Assembly (NCBI RefSeq): GCF_042680125.1
Contig: NZ_JBHTNY010000046.1
Source of the DNA: Robinsoniella peoriensis
Lineage (GTDB): Bacteria > Bacillota > Clostridia > Lachnospirales > Lachnospiraceae
Length of the DNA: 60,657 nt
Strand: one strand, 5' to 3'
Of this stretch, positions 53,134 to 60,657 are shown piece after piece (position 1 is the stretch's first letter; every line of letters begins with the position of its first letter). The translations under genes and the position numbers were made by a program. The notes under the pieces were generated by a model. That model was not told the origin of the DNA, made no database searches, and was given only the letters and a program-made list of their open reading frames with translations.

Positions 53134-54090
53134 TTATTCAAACCGAAAAACAGGAAATCCTTCATCATTCCATTTAACCTGCATTAACATTGCGTGGCGG
53201 TTTGGATTATACAATGGATCCCCGATAATTTCTTTCTCCGTTCTCGCATGATACACCATCATGTCATTTCCATCATTATCTTTCGTAAATGAATTATGCC
53301 CGGGTCCATAGATCCCATAAGCTTCATCTGAGGATAAAACAGGCATACGTTCTTTTTTCCAGGATAATGGATCCAGCAGATCGCTGTCCTCGCTCGCACT
53401 TAGCATCCCCATGCAATAAGCAATTCCTGTTTCACTTGCCGAATAGGTCAGGAATATCTGCTTATTATTTTTAATCACAGCCGGTCCTTCATTTACCCAG
53501 AAACCAACCCGTTCCCATGGATAGTCCGGTGTAGTCAGCAGCACCTGAACTGATTTTAATTTATACGGTGTTTCCAATTCTCCTATGTATAGGTTGGATA
53601 TCTGCTTTCCAACACCTACTTTTTCAGCCCATACATAATAGTACTTTCCCAGGTTCTCGAATACGGTTGCATCCAGGGAAAATCCACAAAACGAAAATTC
53701 ATCTTCATCGGCGCACTGCATCATTCCCCTCTCAGTCCAGGTTCCTGTTATCGGATTCTCATCACCGCACTCCAATACATAGGGACGGATCGCCCATATA
53801 TCCTCTTTGTCACCTGCAGCAAAATACAGGTACCATTTCTGATCCAGATAATGCAGCTCCGGTGCCCAGATGTGTTCACTCATTTTCCCGTGCCCATGCT
53901 TGTGCCAGATCTCTGTCTCTTCTGCAAAAGGCAGTTCCTCTAAACTTTTAGAGCGGCGCAGTACGATTCCATCATATGCAGGCACCGATGCAGTGAAATA
54001 ATACCATCCATCGCTGTGGCGGTAAACATATGGATCAGCCCTCTGCATAATCCATGGTGTATTATATTTTAGTCCTTCTTTTAATTCCAT
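53134..54090 (-). CDS. Glycoside hydrolase family 43 (arabinosidase/xylosidase type)
   Basis: 318 aa, without a signal peptide, start at Met 54090 after GCGGAGG. Five-bladed propeller with the three acid residues of GH43: general base D19 (RADPYVYRHSDGWYYFTAS), D140 (FSLDATVF) and proton donor E201 (VNEGPAVIKNNK). WAPELHYLDQKWYLYFAA and YGPGHNSF are also typical. It would act in the cytoplasm on imported arabino- or xylo-oligosaccharides. It is the last gene of the GH51-LacI-GH43 group; the regulator stop is 25 nt upstream. Confidence 0.92.
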   Translation of the reverse strand: MELKEGLKYNTPWIMQRADPYVYRHSDGWYYFTASVPAYDGIVLRRSKSLEELPFAEETEIWHKHGHGKMSEHIWAPELHYLDQKWYLYFAAGDKEDIWAIRPYVLECGDENPITGTWTERGMMQCADEDEFSFCGFSLDATVFENLGKYYYVWAEKVGVGKQISNLYIGELETPYKLKSVQVLLTTPDYPWERVGFWVNEGPAVIKNNKQIFLTYSASETGIAYCMGMLSASEDSDLLDPLSWKKERMPVLSSDEAYGIYGPGHNSFTKDNDGNDMMVYHARTEKEIIGDPLYNPNRHAMLMQVKWNDEGFPVFRFE

Positions 54091-54115
54091 TTTACCTCCG
54101 CTGCCATATAGGAGT

Positions 54116-55105
54116 TCAGCCCAGTGTATCTCCATCCACCGGCCTGTACTTCACTATACGTTCTTTTTTAACTTTCTTTTCATTGATGAGATCAAGCAGA
54201 AGGCTTACGGAAGTCTGTGCAACTTCCTCCACGGAATTATAAATTGTGGATAATCTGGGCGATACATATCGCAGAATATCAATATTATCAAATCCCATGA
54301 TTCCATAATCTTCTACTACCTTTTTCCCCTTCATCTGAAGATATCTCATTAATTCCAATGCAATCATATCGGAAGTACAGAAGAAAGCAGTCCTTTTATC
54401 TGTGTTCTTAAGTTCCTGATATGCAGGCTCTAAGTATTCCCAGCTTTGAATCAGCCCCTGTTCCACATGGGGATATCGATCCATTGTTTCTTTAAATCCC
54501 TTTGCTCTTTCTTCATGTACATAGACATTCTCTCTCTGGGCATCAGCCAGTGGCGGGCATACAAAGATTACCCGCTCATATTTCTTATTTACAATTTTTT
54601 CCGCTGCTTCAGCTGCAGCTTTTTTCCCGTCTATTCCAACAAAAGGTATCCCTTTTGCCACCTTATTGTCAATGGTTACAATGGGGATTTCAAGACCTTT
54701 TAAAAATTCCTTATACGCTTCCCCTTTGTTAATGGAGGAAAGAATAATTCCATCCATATGATAATCCGCCAGCCGGCAGAGCTGTTCCCGTTCTATTTCT
54801 ACTTTATTTTCATGGAATGTGATATTCACAGAATAATCGATCTTCCTGGCCTCCCGTACAATCGCATTTAGCATCTGGGAAAAATAGCGGTTGTCGGAAT
54901 CCATAATAACAACTCCGATATAAAATGTTTTTCCCTTAACAAGACCTCTTGCAAGCATGTCGGGACGATAGTCATGTTCTTTCGCTATTTTCAGAATCAT
55001 GTCTTTTGTCTCTTCATTAATTCTTCCTGTATTATGAAGCGCTCTATGTACGGTTGTTCTGGACACCCCGCATAGCAGTGCCAGATCTTTCGTTGTTATT
55101 CCCAT
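54116..55105 (-). CDS. LacI-family transcriptional regulator
   Basis: 329 aa from Met 55105 (MGITTKDLALLCGVSRTTVH), with GGGGGCAG upstream. Helix-turn-helix and hinge (YRPDMLARGLVKG) followed by a sugar-sensing domain (IGVVIMDSDNRYFSQMLNAI ... GIMGFDNIDILRYVSPRLST). It most likely represses the arabino-oligosaccharide operon in which it lies. A candidate operator is the ACACGTGT palindrome upstream of the binding-protein gene. A start-proximal hairpin of the repeat family lies at 55113-55150, just before its start. Confidence 0.93.
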   Translation of the reverse strand: MGITTKDLALLCGVSRTTVHRALHNTGRINEETKDMILKIAKEHDYRPDMLARGLVKGKTFYIGVVIMDSDNRYFSQMLNAIVREARKIDYSVNITFHENKVEIEREQLCRLADYHMDGIILSSINKGEAYKEFLKGLEIPIVTIDNKVAKGIPFVGIDGKKAAAEAAEKIVNKKYERVIFVCPPLADAQRENVYVHEERAKGFKETMDRYPHVEQGLIQSWEYLEPAYQELKNTDKRTAFFCTSDMIALELMRYLQMKGKKVVEDYGIMGFDNIDILRYVSPRLSTIYNSVEEVAQTSVSLLLDLINEKKVKKERIVKYRPVDGDTLG

Positions 55106-55112
55106 CTTTCTG

Positions 55113-55178
55113 CCCCCTTGCATATCGTAAGCCTGCATGCGATACTGCCTAAATGAGTAATGTGAGCCTGTTCACATT
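55113..55178. repeat. Start-proximal hairpin repeat, divergent copy (before lacI)
   Basis: TTGCATATCGTAAGCCTGCA and GCGATACTGCC follow the order of the copies at 36.7 and 56.8 kb (TTGCATA, GCCTGCA, AATACTGCC). Next to it AATGTGA (55159-55165) and TCACATT (55172-55178) form a 7-bp inverted repeat. The block sits directly upstream of the lacI start codon. Confidence 0.55.
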
Positions 55179-55301
55179 TACCCCCTCGCATATCGCAGTA
55201 ATATGGCTTGTGAATACATTTATTCTAATACAATCCATGTGGCTTTACAATATTTATTTCCATACCCGGAAACTGCTGATTTCCAGTCACCCGTATGTGC
55301 T

Positions 55302-56816
55302 TTAAATACGCTCTGCTGCCCGGATCATATTCCAGGACAGGGGGGCAAGCTCACATACCAGACGGTTTCCTTCTACTTTTCCGCCGGTTATCCTGCGTGG
55401 CTCTACGGCATCGTGCCGGATTAAATTTGTCATTTTCTTATCCTCACAGCTCATAGTTACCTGCTCCGTTATTCCCTTTATCTCAAATCCCTGAAGCTCA
55501 CATTCAAAACAGATGGACTCGTCTTCACTTCGGTTGACCAGGAAAAATACCACTTCCTGTTCTTCTTCATTATATACCGTTACACTGTCTACATAAGGCA
55601 CCTCACCAAACCGTTCACAGGCATAGGACGGACAGTCAAATACTTCCGATAAGACTGTACCTCTCCCATATCTGGAAGTATAGGAAAATGGATAAAAGAT
55701 AGGCTGCACCCAAACCCCGCCGCCTTTTTCCGTCATAATAGCTGCACTGATATTGGTAAGAAGGGACTGGCATGCAATCTTAATGCGGTCTGCATATTTC
55801 AGGAAATTCATCAGCATACTGGCAAACAAAAGAGAATCTTCCATACTGTATATCTGCTCACTGAGGTTTGGCGCTACCTGCCACGGACTTTTGTCTACCT
55901 GGGCAGCCACTTCCACATCTGCCATTGACCACACACCCCATTCATCGAAACTAATGAACAATTCTTTTTCCGAACGCTTTTTTGCCTTCACATAATCGCA
56001 GGTTCCGATCACCGTCTTAATATAGCGTTCCATATCCAAAGACTGTGCCAGAAAATAAGGTGTCCCTTTATCCTGTCCATCGTAATACTGATGCAAAGAT
56101 ATATAATCTACATAATCATAGGTATAATTTAACGTTATAGCTTCCCATTCCGGATAAGTTGCCATGTCGGATTTGGAACTGCCGCAGGAGACTAACTTAA
56201 TACTGCTGTCCACCTGTTTCATCGCTTTTGCGGTTTCCTGTGCCAGACGCCCGTATTCTTCCGCGGTCTTATGCCCAATCTGCCAGTCTCCATCCATTTC
56301 ATTACCCAGGCACCATGTATGGATACCGTAAGGGTTTTTTACACCATGAGCCTTACGCATATCACTGTAAAATGTACCCTCCGGGATATTGCAGTATTCT
56401 ACAAAGGAAACTGCATTTTCAATCCCCTTGGTACCCAGATTCACTGCGAAAACAGGTTCGATCTCCGCTTTTTTTGCCCACTTCATAAATTCATTTGTAC
56501 CAATTTCATTTGTTTCGATTGCACGCCATGCGATTTCCAGCCTGCGGGGTCTTGCTTCTACCGGGCCTACACCGTCTCTCCAGTCGTAACAGGAAACAAA
56601 GTTCCCTCCCGGATAACGGACTGCCGTAACTCCCATTTCTTTTACTTTTTCCAGAACATCCTGGCGGAAACCATCATCATCCGCTGAAGGATGTCCCGGC
56701 TCATAGATACCGGAATACACCACACGTCCCATATGTTCTACAAAAGAACCATAAATGCGTTTATCTATCTTTCCTTTTCTGAAATTTTTGTTTACAATCA
56801 TAACTGCTTTCTGCAT
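55302..56816 (-). CDS. Alpha-L-arabinofuranosidase, GH51
   Basis: 504 aa from Met 56816 (MQKAVMIVNKNFRKGKIDKR). GH51 landmarks: IYGSFVEHMGRVVYSGIYEP, VRYPGGNFVSCYDWRDGVGP, proton donor E173 in WCLGNEMDGDW and nucleophile E292 in FISFDEWGVW. No signal peptide, so it removes terminal arabinose in the cytoplasm from imported oligosaccharides, together with the GH43 enzyme. The upstream frame extension is part of a dispersed repeat that ends at the start codon; the ribosome site (ATGGGT) is weak. Confidence 0.95.
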   Translation of the reverse strand: MQKAVMIVNKNFRKGKIDKRIYGSFVEHMGRVVYSGIYEPGHPSADDDGFRQDVLEKVKEMGVTAVRYPGGNFVSCYDWRDGVGPVEARPRRLEIAWRAIETNEIGTNEFMKWAKKAEIEPVFAVNLGTKGIENAVSFVEYCNIPEGTFYSDMRKAHGVKNPYGIHTWCLGNEMDGDWQIGHKTAEEYGRLAQETAKAMKQVDSSIKLVSCGSSKSDMATYPEWEAITLNYTYDYVDYISLHQYYDGQDKGTPYFLAQSLDMERYIKTVIGTCDYVKAKKRSEKELFISFDEWGVWSMADVEVAAQVDKSPWQVAPNLSEQIYSMEDSLLFASMLMNFLKYADRIKIACQSLLTNISAAIMTEKGGGVWVQPIFYPFSYTSRYGRGTVLSEVFDCPSYACERFGEVPYVDSVTVYNEEEQEVVFFLVNRSEDESICFECELQGFEIKGITEQVTMSCEDKKMTNLIRHDAVEPRRITGGKVEGNRLVCELAPLSWNMIRAAERI

Positions 56817-56935
56817 GTTTATACCCATTGCATATTGCCGGCTTGCCTGCAATACTGCCACACTTATACAGATTGAAAGAATCTCACCGTGGCTTCCTTT
56901 CTATGACATCATTTTCTTTCAACCAAAATTTGACT
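56817..56935. repeat. Start-proximal two-hairpin repeat, copy B (before GH51)
   Basis: On the minus strand: GGTTGAAAGAAAATGATG, TAGAAAGGAAGCCACGGTGA, AGATT/AATCT stem, GTGTGGCAGTATTGCAGGC, GCCGGCAATATGCAATGGGT, then the GH51 ATG. It matches copy A before kdpC block for block. The stem bases between GCCAC and GTGGC differ from copy A but a stem can still form. Confidence 0.8.
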
Positions 56936-56984
56936 TATTAATTTAAATGTCCTTCTCTTCTTTCTCTTCTTTCACTCATTACCT

Positions 56985-57812
56985 CTACTCTTTCATACCA
57001 GCTGTGGCTATTCCTTCCACAAAATATTTCTGGCAGAATATATACAATATTAATAATGGTGCCAGTGAGATTAAAGTTGCCGCAAGGGTCGGACCGTATT
57101 TAATTACTTTATTGCCAACGAGAACAGCAAGACCTGCGGACAATGTTCTCTTATTTGCAGAACTGGTCATCATCAGCGGGTAAAGCAGATCATTCCAGTT
57201 ATTCATAAAATGAAAAATACCAAGGCTTGCAATCGCCGGCTTACATAGCGGAAGCATCAATGACCAGTAAATCCGGAATTCTCCCATACCGTCGATACGC
57301 CCGGACTCTTCAATAGATTTTGGCAGTCCTGCAAAAAATGACCTCATCATATAGATACCAAATGCACTTGTGGCTCTTGGAAGTATCAGTCCAAGATAAG
57401 TATCCAGCAGATTCAATTTATAAACTTCAATATAAAGGGGTGTCATGATAATCTGAAAGGGCACCATCATCGTCAGCAATATAATGGAAAAAATAATGTT
57501 GGATCCTTTGAAATTCATCCTGGCAAATGCATACCCCGCCATGGAATCAAAAAATACACTGAGTATCGTTACCGCTCCTGCAAAAATCACGGTATTTTTT
57601 GTCATATCAAATATGGGGATACTTTTTGTAACATACTTAAACTGATTCAGCGTCCATTCCACCGGGAAAAATTTCGGTGGATACTGAATTACACCCACAT
57701 CTGTTTTAAAGGAAGATACCAGCAGCCATAAAATAGGAATGACAACCGTAAGGGCAACAAACAATGTTAAAATAACACCAACTATATTTCCCAGGGATCT
57801 TTTTTTAATCAT
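56985..57812 (-). CDS. Carbohydrate ABC transporter permease (MalG-like)
   Basis: 275 aa, six membrane helices. The conserved coupling motif is EESGRIDGMGEFRIYWSLMLPLCKPA (EAA loop), preceded by MRSFFAGLPKSI. The N-terminus (MIKKRSLGNIVGVILTLFVA) is typical of CUT1 permeases. It overlaps the end of the partner permease gene by 8 nt. With the lipoprotein at 58847-60256 it would import arabino-oligosaccharides. The ATPase (MsmX-like) must be encoded elsewhere, as usual for CUT1 systems. Confidence 0.94.
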   Translation of the reverse strand: MIKKRSLGNIVGVILTLFVALTVVIPILWLLVSSFKTDVGVIQYPPKFFPVEWTLNQFKYVTKSIPIFDMTKNTVIFAGAVTILSVFFDSMAGYAFARMNFKGSNIIFSIILLTMMVPFQIIMTPLYIEVYKLNLLDTYLGLILPRATSAFGIYMMRSFFAGLPKSIEESGRIDGMGEFRIYWSLMLPLCKPAIASLGIFHFMNNWNDLLYPLMMTSSANKRTLSAGLAVLVGNKVIKYGPTLAATLISLAPLLILYIFCQKYFVEGIATAGMKE

Positions 57813-58706
57813 TGGCTTCTTCCCCCTTATTCAGTACTAACTTTTTAAGGACAAAGGTGATAACGGCTATAATTACAAAGAGATATACGGAAATGGAAGA
57901 CGCATACCCCAGATCATATGGTGCTGTCTGAAAACCTCTGTCATAAATATACTGTACCACAGTCTCTGTCCTGTTCAGCGGACCTCCCTGGGTCATGACA
58001 TAGGTCTGGTCAAATACCTGCAGGGCGCTTATGGTCGTCGTGACCACACAAAAGCTGATCGTAGGAAATATTCCCGGAATTGTAATATGTATAAATTTTT
58101 TCCACTGTCCTGCACCATCCATATCAGCCGCTTCATAAAGGGATGCCGATATATTCAGGACAGCTGCCGTAATCAGTGTCAGTGTATAACCAAATCCTTT
58201 CCATGCAGTAACCACAATAACCGTTGGCATAGCCAGATTCGGATCCTTTAAAAAAGATACGGAATCCAGTCCGATCTGCTCCAGCCAGTAAGGAACAAGT
58301 CCCATGTTGGGGTCCAGAAGCATAGACCATACAATACTGATGGCTGTCATGGAACAAACAAAGGGCAGATAGTAAGTAGACCGCAATAACTTTGTATACT
58401 TATTATTTTTAGCCACATACATCGCCAGCAAAAGTGCAAGCCCTACTTAAGAGGTACTTCAAACAGTGTAAAATACAAGCTGTTAAAAGTAGCATTCCCC
58501 ACCCGTGAATCCTGAAATAATTGCTTGAAATTTGTGAGACCTGCAAAAGAAATATCCTTCATAAAGATATTCATATTCAACAGGCTGATCACCAGCGATG
58601 ACACCAGTGGAATGAACACAAATATTGTTAAAATAATCATCGACGGCATAATAAACAAATACGCGCATTTCTGATAATGCGGCCGATATTTTTTTCTTTT
58701 CTTCAT
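57805..58706 (-). pseudogene. Carbohydrate ABC permease (MalF-like) with a one-base frameshift
   Basis: The 5' part from Met 58706 (MKKRKKYRPHYQKCAYLFIM) runs to a stop after FTLFEVPLK at about 58443. The rest continues in the next frame as LALLLAMYVAKNNKYTKLLR to the EAA loop (YEAADMDGAGQWKKFIHITIP) and the end at 57805. Adding one G at CTTAAG-TAGGGC (near 58445) restores VPLKVGLALLLAMYV. Everything else is intact, so this is either a very recent mutation or a sequencing error. If real, the importer is probably inactive. GGGGGATAAG is the ribosome site. Confidence 0.88.
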
Positions 58707-58711
58707 TCTTA

Positions 58712-58830
58712 TCCCCCGGAATAGCACAAGCTGACTTGCGCTATTCTTTAATTAGTAGTTTGAAAGCAATTTTCTTTCAAACCTATACCTCCTGCATATC
58801 ACAGGTCCCGCCTGCGATAGAGCATGGATC
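58712..58830. repeat. Intercistronic hairpins between binding-protein and permease genes
   Basis: GAATAGC (58719-58725) with GCTATTC (58740-58746) enclose CAAG-CTGA-CTTG, a nearly perfect 28-nt hairpin ending a few bases before the permease ribosome site. TTTGAAAG (58759-58766) pairs with CTTTCAAA (58774-58781). TGCATATCACAGG and CCTGCGATAGAG near 58793-58822 resemble the block before lacI. The set looks like a diverged member of the start-proximal repeat family. Confidence 0.6.
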
Positions 58831-58846
58831 TGCCTTCCGGTAACTT

Positions 58847-60256
58847 TTATTTGCCCAGAACTTTATCCATTGCCGTAACTGCTTCCCCTAATGCTGCATC
58901 CGGGGCTGCCGCTCCTGTGATCACCTTTTCAAACATTGGGATCATGACATCGTTATCGATCTGGCTTGCTAAAGAATAACCCAGATTATAGGATCTTCCT
59001 ATCTCTGTTGCCTTGGATATGGAGTTCAATACCTCATCATTTTTAATCTCCGGGTCTTCCATCAGTGATTTAGACCAAACCGGGAAACCATTTCTCTGGG
59101 ACCATTCTTTTAACGTATCATCTGACAGCCAATATTTCATGAACTTATAAACAGCTGCCTTTTTCGTATCATCAATTCCCTTGGGAATCATATAGCTGCA
59201 TCCTCCTGCCGGTGAAAAAGCTCCCGCACTGCCGGATACACAAGGTGCTATTCCGAAATTAATTCCTGCTTCTTTTAAACCGTTAATCTGCCATGGCCCG
59301 CTCATATACATTGCAATCTGTCCTGCCTGAAGCATTGTATCTGCATCCGGTCCCGTAAGGTTCATGGGGGTTACTTTTTTATTTACAGCCAGATCCTGCA
59401 GCCATTCTAAAGTTTTAACATTTGCTTCTGAATCCAGTAAGTTTTCATTTTTATCCGGGTCATCGGCATCTCCTCCATTTGCCCATAAGAATTGCATATA
59501 GGTAACATTGGTAGGCAGTGCCAGTCCGTATTGTCTCTTGGACTCGTCCGTAAGCTTTTCTGCAAACTGTGCTAATTCTTCCATAGTTGCGGGCGGCGTT
59601 TCCGGATCCAGTCCGGCCGCTGTAAACATATCTTTATTCCAATACAGGTATTGTACGTTATACTGCATGGGCACCCCGTATAATTTTCCGTCAACGCAGG
59701 AAAGATCCACCACATTATCCAGGAAATTCGTTTTGTCCACTCCTGTTGTTTCCCAAAAATCGCTGATATCCTCCAGGGAATCATTACTCACATAAGGTGC
59801 AATATTTTCAATTCCGAAGAGAACAAAATCCGGAGCTGTATTGGTGGCAATTGCTGCAGGCAGCTTCTGCTGAAGGGTATCGTTCGGCATGATATCCATG
59901 TTAATCGTAATGTTATCTGTATTCGCGGCATTATAGTTGTCCACGATTTCTCTCAAAATGTCTCCATCCGAGCCGGTAAATACATTCCAGAAGTCCAGGG
60001 TCACTGCTTCACCGGAAGACTGCTCATCGGATGATTGTCCGTCGGATGACTGCTCATCGGAAGCTGCTTGCGTGTCTGTCCCTTTTTCTTCACCGGTACT
60101 TTCAGCATCACCTGCCGCCTTCGAATTTTCAGATACTTCCTTCCCATTCTCAGATGTTGTTTCTTTACTTCCAGAAGTGCTTCCCCCGCATCCTGCTAAT
60201 GCACCTGCTGTCAAACTTGCTGCTAATAATAAACTCCAAAACTTTTTTGCTTTCAT
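58847..60256 (-). CDS. Extracellular sugar-binding lipoprotein (family 1, CUT1 importer)
   Basis: 469 aa. Lipoprotein signal MKAKKFWSLLLAASLTAGAL then AGC lipobox, a long Ser/Glu/Asp-rich linker (residues 25-88, with repeats of SSDGQ and SSDEQ), then the binding domain: VTLDFWNVFTGSDGDILREI, VPMQYNVQYLYWNKDMFTAA, PATMEELAQFAEKL and AMYMSGPWQINGLKEAG. It delivers arabinose-containing oligosaccharides, as inferred from GH51 and GH43 in the operon. TGGAGG precedes the ATG. It is the first gene of the operon. Confidence 0.94.
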   Translation of the reverse strand: MKAKKFWSLLLAASLTAGALAGCGGSTSGSKETTSENGKEVSENSKAAGDAESTGEEKGTDTQAASDEQSSDGQSSDEQSSGEAVTLDFWNVFTGSDGDILREIVDNYNAANTDNITINMDIMPNDTLQQKLPAAIATNTAPDFVLFGIENIAPYVSNDSLEDISDFWETTGVDKTNFLDNVVDLSCVDGKLYGVPMQYNVQYLYWNKDMFTAAGLDPETPPATMEELAQFAEKLTDESKRQYGLALPTNVTYMQFLWANGGDADDPDKNENLLDSEANVKTLEWLQDLAVNKKVTPMNLTGPDADTMLQAGQIAMYMSGPWQINGLKEAGINFGIAPCVSGSAGAFSPAGGCSYMIPKGIDDTKKAAVYKFMKYWLSDDTLKEWSQRNGFPVWSKSLMEDPEIKNDEVLNSISKATEIGRSYNLGYSLASQIDNDVMIPMFEKVITGAAAPDAALGEAVTAMDKVLGK

Positions 60257-60563
60257 ATTCTACCTCCATATAGAATCAATACTGGCTGGTTCATTGCTTC
60301 ATTTTGCACCAGTCTCCTTAGAGCATATTAAAAAATTGCTCTAGTGGTTATCACCAATAGTCCCCCCGGATATTGTTTTAATCGAGTCTCATTTTGGTGA
60401 ACATTTTTTGCGTACACGTGTGCTCTACAATTTGAATTATATATAATGTACATAATTTTGTCAAGTGTGTTTTTTAGATTATTATAAAATAATTTAATTT
60501 ACTATTTATTTGAGGATTGTGTTATTAGTTTTGAATGCACCTTCTCTCTGTTGGTTTACTATA
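60257..60563 (-). promoter_or_regulatory. Promoter region of the arabino-oligosaccharide operon
   Basis: About 300 nt without a gene. GCGTACACGTGTGC at 60410-60423 contains the perfect palindrome ACACGTGT and has the central CG of LacI-type operators. Minus-strand TTGACA (rc of TGTCAA at 60459-60464) and TATAAT-like TATATA sequences nearby are promoter-like. The gene at 54116 is the likely regulator. Confidence 0.5.
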
Positions 60564-60657
60564 TTTGGATTTAGCTGAGGAATGACGCTTTGTAAATGAT
60601 AGGTAGTGTACGGAAAGAGAAGGGGGCGAGCCAGGACATTGATTTGGAAGGCTTACC
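60564..60657 (+). repeat. Large hairpin element, copy R5, cut by the window end
   Basis: TTTGGATTTAGCTGAGGAAT, GACGCTTTGTAAATGATAGG and TAGTGTACGGAAAGAGAAGG are the family's left arm. The arm-specific segment that follows is the same as that of copy R3, unlike R1, R2, R4 and R6. The remaining part lies outside the window. Confidence 0.8.

Overview
The window looks like chromosome from a Firmicute of the Lachnospiraceae type (Blautia/Hungatella-like). This is inferred from the gene families (spermidine genes with carboxynorspermidine enzymes, meso-diaminopimelate dehydrogenase, Rpn-type nuclease, LacI and ABC sugar clusters, MecA), strong AGGAGG-type ribosome binding sites and moderate GC. No rRNA, tRNA or CRISPR array was seen.

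Layout. 1-2.07 kb is a graveyard: a frameshifted serine-recombinase tail, a truncated DUF6431 transposase-like ORF and a decayed glycosidase. 2.07-8.64 kb is one huge secreted GH95-like enzyme with five discoidin modules, a coiled-coil stalk and a leucine-rich C-terminus. 8.8-11.7 kb is a relic mobile region (dead TnpX-like recombinase, dead dnaC-like ATPase, a 58-aa ORF) carrying an intact stand-alone reverse transcriptase, flanked by half-copies of a large hairpin repeat. 11.7-19.8 kb is a sugar uptake operon (mutarotase, UroD-like enzyme, permease, binding protein, ATPase) divergent from a LacI regulator fused to a second, ABC-type binding domain; two identical 14-bp palindromes are probable operators. 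19.9-22.4 kb holds mecA, a thioesterase and degV. 22.4-29.2 kb is a structured leader followed by a six-gene polyamine operon (speD, speA, speE, speB, carboxynorspermidine synthase, nspC) that encodes two alternative aminopropylation chemistries plus putrescine supply. 29.3-30.4 kb is a pair of 340-nt hairpin elements joined by a tail module. Then come ddh, an Rpn nuclease, a GNAT gene and another hairpin element. 34-41 kb is the kdp potassium operon with kdpF, an extra 33-aa membrane ORF and a kinase-less KdpD. 41-44.6 kb is an ABC transporter with a two-component system. 44.7-46.7 kb is a YyaL-like gene broken by two in-frame stops. 47-52 kb has a cytidylate-kinase-like gene and a MarR/ABC-ABC multidrug-type operon; pirin follows. 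53-60.3 kb is an arabino-oligosaccharide operon (binding protein, frameshifted permease, permease, GH51, LacI, GH43). The window ends inside another hairpin element.

The most novel material is non-coding: (1) a dispersed family of about 340-nt intergenic hairpins whose arms pair perfectly within a copy but differ between copies, with compensatory changes between copies; (2) a second, smaller hairpin family sitting just upstream of start codons inside operons; (3) the hairpin-rich leader of the polyamine operon.
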